Translations under genes and position numbers: made by a program
DNA from: Gammaproteobacteria bacterium Milos-ODIII6
GTDB taxonomy: Bacteria; Pseudomonadota; Gammaproteobacteria; Chromatiales; Chromatiaceae
Assembly: GCA_029228645.1 (NCBI GenBank)
Contig: JAPTHR010000004.1
Coordinates: forward strand, 295,139-359,138
Length of the DNA: 64,000 nt
Reading direction: 5' to 3'
Shown here: positions 57,371 through 63,646 of the stretch, in pieces
Layout of the letters: every line of letters begins with the position of its first letter
How positions within the stretch are numbered: position 1 is the first letter of the stretch
Notes under the pieces: generated by a model
Database searches by the model: none
Told to the model about the DNA's origin: nothing
What the model saw: the letters and a program-made list of their open reading frames with translations, nothing else

Positions 57371-57616
57371 ATGCACCGATTATTTGATGAGGATGCTCCG
57401 AAAAAAGCCACAAACCTCAGTGTTAATAGTGACTTATTGGCGAAAACGCGAGCACTGAAGATTAACCTTTCCGCGACACTTGAGCGTGCGCTGGAACACG
57501 AGCTAGCGAATGTTGAGGCCAAAAAATGGGCAGCTGAGAACAAAGCCGCAATACAAGCGTACAACGACTTCGTTGATGAGAATGGCTGTTTTGGTGATGA
57601 GTTTCGGGAATTCTGA
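57371..57616 (+). CDS. ccdA: CcdA antitoxin (cassette 5)
   Basis: An 81-residue RHH antitoxin: KKATNLSVNSDLLAKTRALKINLSATLERAL (core NLSVNSDLLAKTRAL) is the DNA-binding half, and the tail NDFVDENGCFGDEFREF resembles the CcdA segment that frees gyrase from CcdB. AGGAG precedes the ATG. Overlaps ccdB by 1 base. Confidence 0.94.
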   Translation: MHRLFDEDAPKKATNLSVNSDLLAKTRALKINLSATLERALEHELANVEAKKWAAENKAAIQAYNDFVDENGCFGDEFREF

Positions 57617-57933
57617 TGGCCCAGTTCGATGTTTTCAGAAACCCGAGCGCCACTACTCGCAAACACTACCCGTATCTCGTTGATATTCAGAGTCCATACC
57701 TCGACGAATTAGCCACACGGATAGTAATCCCGCTTGGCAAGGCCGATTTGTTCAAAAATACTGCCATGAAAGGACTTACCCCTGAGGTGATTTTTCATGA
57801 CGAGAACCTGCTATTGCTGACACCCCAGATTTCATCCATTTCCAAGAAACAACTGAAAGACCCCGTTGGCTCGATATCTCATTTACGCGATGAGTTAACG
57901 AATGCTCTGGACTTCGCCATTTTTGGCATCTAA
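57616..57933 (+). CDS. ccdB: CcdB gyrase-poisoning toxin (cassette 5)
   Basis: A 105-residue CcdB, starting MAQFDVFRNPS with the KHYPYLVDIQSPYLDELATRIVIPL core. The C-terminal three residues of F-plasmid CcdB (WGI), needed for gyrase poisoning, correspond here to FGI, so activity is plausible. A truncated near-identical copy is at 54194. The stop TAA is in the attC start. Confidence 0.95.
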   Translation: MAQFDVFRNPSATTRKHYPYLVDIQSPYLDELATRIVIPLGKADLFKNTAMKGLTPEVIFHDENLLLLTPQISSISKKQLKDPVGSISHLRDELTNALDFAIFGI

Positions 57934-58049
57934 CGCCCAGGGAAGCGGCGCTCAGCATGTAGCGCCTCATCGGGCAAAATGGCGAAGCGGCGCGGAGCGC
58001 TGAGCGTCCGAGTGAGCCGCAGGCGAACGGCTTGACCGCCTTGTTATGT
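57928..58049 (+). other. attC site 5
   Basis: 122 bp, ATCTAAC to GTTATGT; same arms as sites 3, 7 and 9 (GAGTGAGCCGCAGGCGAACG). Confidence 0.9.
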
Positions 58050-58053
58050 GCTT

Positions 58054-58341
58054 TCACGCCGCCGATAGCCGCTTAACCCGCAATTCCTTGCGATGCTGCT
58101 CGGCTTGCCAAAGATCGTACTGAGTTTGTTGATTCAGCCAGCTTTCCGACGAGGTATCGAATGCTATCGACAGCCGCACCGCCATTTCTGGACTGATGCC
58201 CGACTTGCCGTTGATGATGCTCGAAAGCGTTTTGCGGCTGACCCCAAGCCCTTCGGCTGCCTTGGTAACCGATAGCTCAAGGGGCTCAAGGCAAAGCTCT
58301 TTGATAACTTCACCGGGATGAGGAGGATTGTGCATCAGCAT
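58054..58341 (-). CDS. higA: HigA-type HTH antitoxin (cassette 6)
   Basis: A 95-residue XRE protein beginning near [19 protein letters not shown], the HigA signature, with the [35 protein letters not shown] (in part) and ending in a [10 protein letters not shown] helix. It follows the toxin gene, the canonical higBA order. A start two codons later (MHNPP) is equally good. Confidence 0.93.
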   Translation of the reverse strand: MLMHNPPHPGEVIKELCLEPLELSVTKAAEGLGVSRKTLSSIINGKSGISPEMAVRLSIAFDTSSESWLNQQTQYDLWQAEQHRKELRVKRLSAA

Positions 58342-58350
58342 GACATTGCC

Positions 58351-58629
58351 TCAGTGGTAATCTTCGTAATCGACAACTTCGGCGTGAACGCCGTTGAACC
58401 GGAATGTGACGCGCCAGTTGCCACTGCCCCTTACCGACCAGGTTTCCTTTCGATCTCCCGTGAGTTGATGCAAATACAACCCGGGGAGATCCATATCGGC
58501 CGGTGAGGTAGAAGCATTCAACCGGCCCAGAATCAGCCGAAGTCGATTCGCATGTTTCGCTTGGATTCCGGACTTCTTCCCTGTTTTGAAGAAGCGCTCC
58601 AGACCCTTGTATCTGAAACTCTGGATCAT
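58351..58629 (-). CDS. higB: HigB-type RelE-fold toxin (cassette 6)
   Basis: A 92-residue toxin: MIQSFRYKGLERFFKTGKKSG, HANRLRLILGRLNAS, LHQLTGDRKETWSVRGSGNW and RVTFRF...VDYEDYH, the complete HigB pattern. The start abuts an operator-like palindrome with a promoter that leaves almost no leader. Confidence 0.94.
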   Translation of the reverse strand: MIQSFRYKGLERFFKTGKKSGIQAKHANRLRLILGRLNASTSPADMDLPGLYLHQLTGDRKETWSVRGSGNWRVTFRFNGVHAEVVDYEDYH

Positions 58630-58638
58630 GCAAAAAAG

Positions 58639-58652
58639 CGTAACCCGTTACG
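58639..58652 (-). promoter_or_regulatory. operator-like palindrome before higB
   Basis: CGTAAC-CC-GTTACG, 9 bp before the start. On the minus strand TTGCGA and TACGCT (17-bp spacer) end 8 bases before the ATG. Confidence 0.65.
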
Positions 58653-58675
58653 TTGCACTTCGCAATCCTTTCTGC

Positions 58676-58790
58676 ACATAACGCCTAGTTCAACGGCACC
58701 GAGCGCGGAGCGGATTGCTGCGAAACAATGCCGAAGGCATTCGCAGCAAACCGCGGAGTGTTCGGGGTCCGCTTGAACGACTTGTTAGCA
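58676..58790 (+). other. attC site 6
   Basis: 115 bp, ACATAAC to GTTAGCA; arms of the class with sites 2 and 10 (GCCGAAGGCATTCGCA, GGGGTCCGC). Confidence 0.92.
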
Positions 58791-58794
58791 CCGA

Positions 58795-59082
58795 TTAGCC
58801 CGCCAAGGCTTTCAATACAGCTTTTGGCTCTTTTTCAACCACGTTGAGCAGGACCAACGCCGGACCTTGAGGTACGCGATCGCCACGCTCCCAGTGCCGC
58901 AGAGTGCTGACGCTAATGCCAAAGGCCGATGCAAATTCGTTTTGGCTCATGCCCATTTTCGCCCGAACATTCTTCACATCGATAGGCGAGAACTCATGCA
59001 CTACGGCCTTCGGACATTTGCCCTCGGAATACGCGACCGCTTCTTCCAAGCCTTTTCTGATGCTTTTAGCAATTTCAGACAT
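58795..59082 (-). CDS. XRE-family antitoxin (cassette 7)
   Basis: A 95-residue protein. Residues 1-35 are a non-HTH lead; the C-terminal half is an HTH (VRAKMGMSQNEFASAFGISVSTLRHWERGDRVPQGPA, in part) of the kind seen with RelE/HigB-type toxins in the toxin-antitoxin order used here. It overlaps the toxin by 8 bp and its stop TTA lies 10 bp beyond the attC 6 core. Confidence 0.9.
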   Translation of the reverse strand: MSEIAKSIRKGLEEAVAYSEGKCPKAVVHEFSPIDVKNVRAKMGMSQNEFASAFGISVSTLRHWERGDRVPQGPALVLLNVVEKEPKAVLKALAG

Positions 59083-59416
59083 TTTCACCACCGTAGTTCT
59101 TAGCCAGGATATTCGTGAGCTTGGCGAATTCATTCCGTTCGGATTGGGAAAGATTGGCTTTTTCGCTCTTGCCGAATACGGTTAAAAGGAACAGCGGTAT
59201 CGCTTCATTGTGGTAGTAGTAAATGACGCGAACACCGCCGCTTTTTCCTTTGCTACCAATTGCCCACCGCAGCTTTCGAATACCGCCGGTACCTTGCATG
59301 ATTGCACCAGACTGCGGATGCGCCGCCAGGTAAGTGATAACGGCCTGCTTTTCGGAATCGGAGAGCAGAGATGCGGCTCTGCGTTGAAATTCCGGTAACT
59401 CGACAATTGTTTGCAT
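59075..59416 (-). CDS. RelE-family toxin (cassette 7)
   Basis: A 113-residue RelE/HigB-2-like toxin: EFQRRAASLLSDSEKQAVITYLAAHP, GTGGIRKLRWAIGSKGKSGGVRVIYYYHNEAIPLFLLTVFGKSEKANLS (core RKLRWAIGSKGKSGGVRVIY). The catalytic basic cluster RKLRW...KGKSGG is typical. Pairs with the XRE gene downstream. Confidence 0.92.
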   Translation of the reverse strand: MQTIVELPEFQRRAASLLSDSEKQAVITYLAAHPQSGAIMQGTGGIRKLRWAIGSKGKSGGVRVIYYYHNEAIPLFLLTVFGKSEKANLSQSERNEFAKLTNILAKNYGGENV

Positions 59417-59425
59417 GCCTCATAT

Positions 59426-59444
59426 GGTAATCCAATGGATTACC
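59426..59444 (-). promoter_or_regulatory. operator-like palindrome before the RelE-family toxin
   Basis: GGTAATCC-AAT-GGATTACC, perfect 8-bp arms, 9 bp before the ATG. On the minus strand TTGACA (from 59450) and TACCAT flank it with a 16-bp spacer. Confidence 0.75.
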
Positions 59445-59476
59445 CTGTCAAGACCACCTCAGCTGTGCTTTTTTGG

Positions 59477-59612
59477 TGCTAACCGCCGAGGTAAGCGGCG
59501 CTCAGCTCGGAGCGCTTGCTCGGGCAACAATGGCTAAGCCATGCCCGAGCAGGCGCGGAGTGCTGAGCGTCCGAGTGAGCCGCAGGCGAACGACTTGACC
59601 GCCTTGTTAGCG
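59477..59612 (+). other. attC site 7
   Basis: 136 bp, TGCTAAC to GTTAGCG; class of sites 3, 5, 9, with GAGTGAGCCGCAGGCGAACG. Confidence 0.92.
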
Positions 59613-59843
59613 CTGCTTCTGCTGCGACACATATTCATCAAGCAATTGCCTGATCATTTTCTGATACTGCGTGTGGTGCTTCTTTGCAGCTGCCTTGAAA
59701 AACGCCACGCTCTCAGAACTCAGCGCAATAGTGACTTTGGTTTGCTCATTCTTCAGCGCCAGTTCTTCGGGCGACGGAAGAAAATCAGGTACCAATTTGA
59801 TTTCGCCGATGGGCTCTTCGCTATACCGAATTCGCTTGCTCAT
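59607..59843 (-). CDS. brnA: BrnA-type antitoxin (cassette 8)
   Basis: A 78-residue RHH antitoxin of BrnA form with a more polar N-terminus; the DNA-binding part is TKVTIALSSESVAFFKAAAKKHHTQYQKMIRQLLDEYV (core VTIALSSESVAFFK). The start MSKRIRYSEE is preferred over an ATG 33 bp upstream because the latter lies within the toxin gene. Its stop is the TTA inside GTTAG of attC 7. Confidence 0.85.
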   Translation of the reverse strand: MSKRIRYSEEPIGEIKLVPDFLPSPEELALKNEQTKVTIALSSESVAFFKAAAKKHHTQYQKMIRQLLDEYVSQQKQR

Positions 59844-60111
59844 AGACCTTCTTACCCTCACGCCAATAACCCGCACCGATGATTCGGATGCGGCCGGACC
59901 GATAAGTGAACCGAACGGTGAGATTCCCTGTGCCTTCCTCGTTGGCGCCGAAGCAGTAATACCGTTTTTCTTTTTGGCTGGGCCTCAGATCTTCCGCAAT
60001 TACACGCTTTGAATCGAGGAAAGCGGCTTGGGCTTCGTAAAACGTAACCCCATGTTTTCGCTCATTTTCGCGATTCTTCGCAGGATCCCATTCGAAGCTC
60101 GGTTCGTTCAT
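59821..60111 (-). CDS. brnT: BrnT toxin (cassette 8)
   Basis: A 96-residue BrnT: FEWDPAKNRENERKHGVTFYEAQAAFLDSKR, the classical BrnT beginning, then RYYCFGANEEGTGNLTVRFTYRSGRIRIIGAGYWREGKK (core TVRFTYRSGRIRII). A 20-bp perfect palindrome lies 20 bp upstream. It overlaps brnA by 23 bp; second BrnTA of the array, clearly diverged from the one in cassette 3. Confidence 0.94.
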   Translation of the reverse strand: MNEPSFEWDPAKNRENERKHGVTFYEAQAAFLDSKRVIAEDLRPSQKEKRYYCFGANEEGTGNLTVRFTYRSGRIRIIGAGYWREGKKVYEQANSV

Positions 60112-60130
60112 GGAACAAGGATAGCAAATT

Positions 60131-60150
60131 ATATGGCGATTTCGCCATAT
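60131..60150 (-). promoter_or_regulatory. perfect 20-bp operator palindrome before brnT (cassette 8)
   Basis: ATATGGCGA-TT-TCGCCATAT; on the minus strand it overlaps TATAAT, the probable -10 box, so antitoxin binding would block transcription. Confidence 0.8.
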
Positions 60151-60163
60151 TTCGAGTTTTGGG

Positions 60164-60226
60164 CGCTAACGCCTGAGCCCAGCGGCGCCAGCGAAGCTGG
60201 TGTCCGACTGAAGCGACTTGTTAGCC
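60164..60226 (+). other. attC site 8
   Basis: 63 bp, CGCTAAC to GTTAGCC, with GCCAGCGAAGCTGGTGTC forming the top of a short stem; shortest site of the array. Confidence 0.85.
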
Positions 60227-60227
60227 C

Positions 60228-60842
60228 TTACGCGATCGCAGAAACGACAGACTGCCATGCTTTCTCACCCTCCGGGGTAAGCAACCAAATGAATGCCGCA
60301 CAGTTCATTACCGCGGTTGCCCAGAAAATAGCTCGGAACGGTTGCTTTCTAGATTTGTGCCGCAGACGGTTTTGCGCGATCAGTGCACCTGGCCAACCAC
60401 CAACAAGAGATAACAGATGCAGCGTACTCTCACTCGTACGCCATGCCCCTCTTTTTGCCGCCGATTTATCGAGAGCATATGCTCCAAACGTAGCAGCACT
60501 GACAATGAGATAGAACGGCAGGATAACCACTGGAATCGCCGACACCAAAACTGCGCCAACAACAAACAGTAAAAATCCTGCTGCCATCACATTGGGCAAG
60601 GAGCTAGATTGCTTTGGTCTTGCGATTTTCGGAACACCCGCAATGTTTGCTTCTTTGGCGCAAGGCCTACCGCGCGCATCGGTAGACATAGAAAAGGTCA
60701 CAACATCACCAACCGCTGGCCGGCGGACTCGGCTATCGAAGGCATTGATGTGTGCGAATACTCGATCACCTCCCTCAAAAGGGGAGATGAAGCCGTACCC
60801 CTTTCCATCATTCCAGGATGCGATTTTTCCCTTCTTTCTCAC
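60228..60842 (-). CDS. cold-shock domain and DUF1294 membrane protein (cassette 9)
   Basis: A 204-residue protein. Residues 1-65 are a cold-shock/OB domain with RNP1-like DGKGYGFISP and RNP2-like RVFAHINAF; then two membrane spans (about 84-126) and a DUF1294 unit (YALDKSAAKRGAWRTSESTLHLL, VGGWPGALIAQNRLRHKS) with another span near 170-188. The fusion is known from many proteobacteria; function unknown. It is the only cassette with a long multi-domain protein. Stop TTA lies just beyond attC 8. Confidence 0.88.
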   Translation of the reverse strand: MRKKGKIASWNDGKGYGFISPFEGGDRVFAHINAFDSRVRRPAVGDVVTFSMSTDARGRPCAKEANIAGVPKIARPKQSSSLPNVMAAGFLLFVVGAVLVSAIPVVILPFYLIVSAATFGAYALDKSAAKRGAWRTSESTLHLLSLVGGWPGALIAQNRLRHKSRKQPFRAIFWATAVMNCAAFIWLLTPEGEKAWQSVVSAIA

Positions 60843-60858
60843 CGACCTGTTTCCTAAG

Positions 60859-60994
60859 GGCTAACCGCCCAGGTAAGCGGCGCTCAGCATGGAGCGACTG
60901 ATCGGGCAAAAATGGCGAAGCCATACCCGAGCAAGTGCGGAGTGCTGAATGTCCGAGTGAGTCGCAGGCGAACGACTTGACCTACTTGTTATGT
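60859..60994 (+). other. attC site 9
   Basis: 136 bp, GGCTAAC to GTTATGT; class of sites 3, 5 and 7, with a few substitutions (GAGTGAGTCGCAGGCGAACG). Confidence 0.9.
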
Positions 60995-61000
60995 GTTTAC

Positions 61001-61027
61001 TACCATTATTGGGTACTAATTGGTACT
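61001..61027 (+). promoter_or_regulatory. operator-like repeats before parD
   Basis: GGTACT at 61012 and 61022 (10-bp period), preceded by TACC at 61001; consistent with adjacent dimer sites for ParD. GAGGTG at 61031 is the ribosome site. Confidence 0.55.
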
Positions 61028-61040
61028 TTTGAGGTGCGCC

Positions 61041-61283
61041 ATGGCTAAAAACACCAGTATTACATTGGGTGATCATTTTGATGGTTTTATTGCCGCTCAA
61101 GTGGAAAGTGGGCGCTTTAGCTCCGCTAGTGAAGTTGTACGAGCTGCACTGAGACAATTTGAGAATACTGAAGCCAAACTGCAACGGTTGAGAAAAGCCC
61201 TTGAAGAGGGTGAGCAAAGCGGTATTGCCGATTACAGCTATGAAGAATTTATGGCCGAGCTTGACAAAGAAATTGACGGATGA
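61041..61283 (+). CDS. parD: ParD antitoxin (cassette 10)
   Basis: An 80-residue ParD: NTSITLGDHFDGFIAAQVESGRFSSASEVVRAALRQFE (core LGDHFDGFIAAQVES), the standard RHH with GRFSSASEVVRAALR, and a charged C-terminus for toxin binding. Overlaps parE by 4 bp. ATG at 61041 is the family start. Confidence 0.95.
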   Translation: MAKNTSITLGDHFDGFIAAQVESGRFSSASEVVRAALRQFENTEAKLQRLRKALEEGEQSGIADYSYEEFMAELDKEIDG

Positions 61284-61582
61284 CGGCATTTGAATTAACT
61301 CAGGCCGCAAAGAAGGATTTAAGAGGCATTGCCCTGTTTACTGAAAAGCGTTGGAACCGAAACCAGCGTTATTTGTACATGAAGCAGTTTCATGATGTGT
61401 TCGACTTTCTGGCTGAAAACCCCTTTGCCGGAAAAAGCTGTGATTCCATAAAGAAGGGATACAGGAAATTCCCCCAAGGAAGCCACATTGTTTTTTACCG
61501 CGACGGCGCGAACAGCAAAATTGTAATAATCCGTGTTCTCTATAAGAGCATGGATGCTGAAGCTCAATTTTCCGACACATAA
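61280..61582 (+). CDS. parE: ParE toxin (cassette 10)
   Basis: A 100-residue ParE: FELTQAAKKDLRGIALFTEKRWNRNQ, DFLAENPFAGKSCDSIKKGYRKFPQGSHIVFYR and IVIIRVLYKSMDAEAQF, the three ParE blocks including the terminal RVLYKSMD. Poisons gyrase in best-known relatives. Stop TAA is in the attC 10 start. Confidence 0.95.
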   Translation: MTAFELTQAAKKDLRGIALFTEKRWNRNQRYLYMKQFHDVFDFLAENPFAGKSCDSIKKGYRKFPQGSHIVFYRDGANSKIVIIRVLYKSMDAEAQFSDT

Positions 61583-61691
61583 CGCCTAGTTCAGCGGCGC
61601 CGAACATGGAGTGGCTTTCTGCGAAAAAATGCCGAAGGCATTCGCAGAAAGCCGCGGAGTGTTCGGGGTCCGCTGGAACGCCTTGTTAGCC
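61577..61691 (+). other. attC site 10
   Basis: 115 bp, ACATAAC to GTTAGCC; near-identical to site 6 over its arms. Confidence 0.92.
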
Positions 61692-61961
61692 GTTGCTCTC
61701 ATTCAGCCGACCCTCAACATACTTATGCAGAATGCTGGCGATGAGGGTTTGGTAGGGAATACCTTCCGCCAGAGCACGTTTCTGCAAGCCGCGCAGATCT
61801 TTTGACGAAAGCCTGATGTTGATTCGCGCATCTTTCTTAAACATGGCTTCCGCATACTCCTGATGCCGTTTCTGCGTGCTCGAAGCTTTCTTGGATCGCT
61901 TCAGCTTGCCCTTCTCAAACGCCTCAAGGATTTCCCGCTCTTCACTCGACAGCTCGCTCAT
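61686..61961 (-). CDS. CopG-family antitoxin (cassette 11)
   Basis: A 91-residue protein: a basic N-terminus (EREILEAFEKGKLKRSK), then RINIRLSSKDLRGLQKRALAEGIPYQTLIASILHKYVEGRL (core INIRLSSKDLRGLQKRA) the type II TA CopG antitoxin form (PF12441-like). Overlaps the partner gene by 4 bp; the stop TTA is inside GTTAGCC of attC 10. Confidence 0.85.
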   Translation of the reverse strand: MSELSSEEREILEAFEKGKLKRSKKASSTQKRHQEYAEAMFKKDARINIRLSSKDLRGLQKRALAEGIPYQTLIASILHKYVEGRLNESNG

Positions 61962-62236
61962 TTTCTTTCACCTAGATAACTCTTCGTTGCCTTGCGGCTC
62001 GGAATGATCGTTTTCAGGAATACCTCTTCATCCGTTTCCACGAATGGAACCAGATAGACGTACTCCTCTATGGCAATGACATGGATCTGCTGCCCGGGAT
62101 AACGATCTTGATTGGGGTGATCAACGGTATCGAGGATATCGCCAGCCATGATGTGGAAGACCACATCCTCAAACGAAACACCCCGATCGGCCTTCAGCAG
62201 AGAATTTTTTTCAGCATTCCATGAAATTGGCTTCAT
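61958..62236 (-). CDS. putative BrnT-like toxin (cassette 11)
   Basis: A 92-residue protein: MKPISWNAEKNSLLKADRGVSFEDVVF recalls the BrnT start (W.xEKN...RGVSFEDVV), then IHVIAIEEYVYLVPFVETDEEVFLKTIIPSRKATKSYLGERK (core IPSRKATKSYLGE) which replaces the usual BrnT RIISARRA ending by an IPSRKATKSYL tail. Such proteins are usually paired with a PF12441-type antitoxin. RNase activity is inferred. Confidence 0.75.
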   Translation of the reverse strand: MKPISWNAEKNSLLKADRGVSFEDVVFHIMAGDILDTVDHPNQDRYPGQQIHVIAIEEYVYLVPFVETDEEVFLKTIIPSRKATKSYLGERK

Positions 62237-62248
62237 AGGCTGAGATTA

Positions 62249-62261
62249 GCACAATGTGTGC
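62249..62261 (-). promoter_or_regulatory. operator-like palindrome before cassette 11 toxin
   Basis: GCACA-ATG-TGTGC, perfect 5-bp arms, 12 bp before the ATG; a possible TAATCT -10 box ends 6 bases before the start. Confidence 0.6.
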
Positions 62262-62276
62262 CTTTTGTCTTTTTAC

Positions 62277-62357
62277 GGCTAACGCCATGGTAACGGGCGC
62301 GCAGCTTGCTGCGTGTCCCAGCGAGCAAATGCGAGCGAGTTGACTACCTTGTTAGGT
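62277..62357 (+). other. attC site 11
   Basis: 81 bp, GGCTAAC to GTTAGGT with arms GCGCGCAGC and GAGCGAGTTGAC; unlike the other classes. Confidence 0.8.
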
Positions 62358-62457
62358 TTTTTCACCACAGCTCGCTTGAACGCTGTGGTAGCGCTCGTTC
62401 CGCCCGATGGATTTCGCGAAAACGCAAACGACTCTCCAAGATTGCGCGATTTCGCGT

Positions 62458-62715
62458 TCATCGGACGAAATCCCAAACAATTCTAGCTGCGAGCGATGAC
62501 GCCAGCGATATCACTATGATGAGCAGAGATGCGGGGAAGACCCACTTAAAGATTGGCCGAAATGACTGAATCGGCCCCAACTCAGCGATTCGTACCCATT
62601 TTATTTTCGCCTTATCCGGACGCCATATTGCATACGCGATATTCGCCAGAAAATAGTACGCATACACAGACAAGGCGAGCACCCCAACCAACAAAGGCAG
62701 ACCGACTATTTCCAT
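62458..62715 (-). CDS. small two-span membrane protein (cassette 12)
   Basis: An 85-residue protein with spans at about residues 4-26 and 56-76, joined by a charged loop containing WRPDKAKIKWVRIAELGP. The ATG at 62715 is used because the upstream in-frame ATG lies within attC 12. No toxin or antitoxin motif; function unknown. Single-gene cassette in reverse. Confidence 0.6.
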   Translation of the reverse strand: MEIVGLPLLVGVLALSVYAYYFLANIAYAIWRPDKAKIKWVRIAELGPIQSFRPIFKWVFPASLLIIVISLASSLAARIVWDFVR

Positions 62716-62720
62716 TCGAA

Positions 62721-62798
62721 ACCTAACGCCAAACATATGGGGTGGCGGCGAAGCCGACGTCCCGGCCCCGTAGGGGCGACATGATGTACTTGTTATGC
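62721..62798 (+). other. attC site 12
   Basis: 78 bp, ACCTAAC to GTTATGC; same class as site 4 (GGCGGCGAAGCCGACGTCCC). Confidence 0.88.
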
Positions 62799-62805
62799 GC
62801 TGCCA

Positions 62806-63189
62806 CTAGTACTGCCCCTTCCTCCAGCGCTTAGCTGTGAGTTTCTCGAGCTTTCTTCGGTAGGCTCCGGATTCCCATTTCGAATGATCTTGCTGCTGTA
62901 ACTGCCAGATTTCACCAGATAGAACAGCGCCTATGGCATGGATTGCTTCGTGGCGGCTGAGCCCTTGGCGAATTAGCTTTGCTACTGTGGCTGGAACCGG
63001 CTCAAACCCCATTGCGATTTGATTCTCGACAACCACATGGATTCCTGCATGAGCTTCCATTCGACCACCTTCTAATAGGCTCTCTTCAGTTGTTTCATGA
63101 TACGACCGTACCAAACCGACACGCTCATCCTCTGGCAGAGCAAGCCATTCTTCAGGGATAGGGGCAATTGACGGATCGTATCTATTCAT
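62806..63189 (-). CDS. unknown conserved-looking protein (cassette 13)
   Basis: A 127-residue soluble protein. The middle carries AHAGIHVVVENQIAMG and SRHEAIHAIGAVL, two conserved-looking helices with His residues, similar to a small uncharacterised family common in proteobacteria, but I cannot name it with certainty. The N-terminus is PSIAPIPEEWLALPEDERV; the C-terminus is basic (KLEKLTAKRWRKGQY). No membrane span and no partner gene. Confidence 0.65.
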   Translation of the reverse strand: MNRYDPSIAPIPEEWLALPEDERVGLVRSYHETTEESLLEGGRMEAHAGIHVVVENQIAMGFEPVPATVAKLIRQGLSRHEAIHAIGAVLSGEIWQLQQQDHSKWESGAYRRKLEKLTAKRWRKGQY

Positions 63190-63217
63190 ACCTAAAATGT
63201 GGATTGATCACTTTTAC

Positions 63218-63337
63218 GCATAACGCCAACATAACCGGCCCAGCAATTGAGCCGTGCTTTTCGTGGCAAAATCGAACGCAGCGAGGCCACAAAAAGCGCG
63301 GCGGTTTGCTGGGTCCGCGTTGATGTTTTTGTTAGCT
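63218..63337 (+). other. attC site 13
   Basis: 120 bp, GCATAAC to GTTAGCT; arms CCGGCCCAGCAA...TTGCTGGGTCCG and an inner hairpin (CGTGGCAAAATCG/…GCCACAAAAAGCG). Confidence 0.88.
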
Positions 63338-63346
63338 GCCTTTTGC

Positions 63347-63622
63347 TTAATGAGATAATCCCTCAATTACGACTTTTTTAAGATCCAACCTCGCTTCACA
63401 CCCAAAAACAAGCTCCCCGTATTTCTCCTTTACCCAGTGCTTTCCCACGGCCCTTGGATCATTTGGAAATTTCTTTTTCTTTCTCTTAATCAACCGTTTA
63501 ATGATAATCTGCATTTCTCTCGGTTGATCCATCATTGTTGACATCAGTTCGTTTTCGAATCTGTTGCTTTTGTTCCAAGCATCCAATACTACTGCGTTCC
63601 ATACGGTAATTATGACCCGCAT
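63347..63622 (-). CDS. unknown basic protein (cassette 14, interrupted cassette)
   Basis: A 91-residue Lys-rich protein, AT-richer than its neighbours, with no known motif (IIIKRLIKRKKKKFPND and GKHWVKEKYGELVFG). ATG at 63622 has GGAG 5 bases upstream. An ISL3-type element inserted 25 bp upstream of the start has probably removed its own promoter and the cassette's attC. Function unknown. Confidence 0.55.
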   Translation of the reverse strand: MRVIITVWNAVVLDAWNKSNRFENELMSTMMDQPREMQIIIKRLIKRKKKKFPNDPRAVGKHWVKEKYGELVFGCEARLDLKKVVIEGLSH

Positions 63623-63646
63623 TGTCGACTCCAACTCTGCCTTGGA

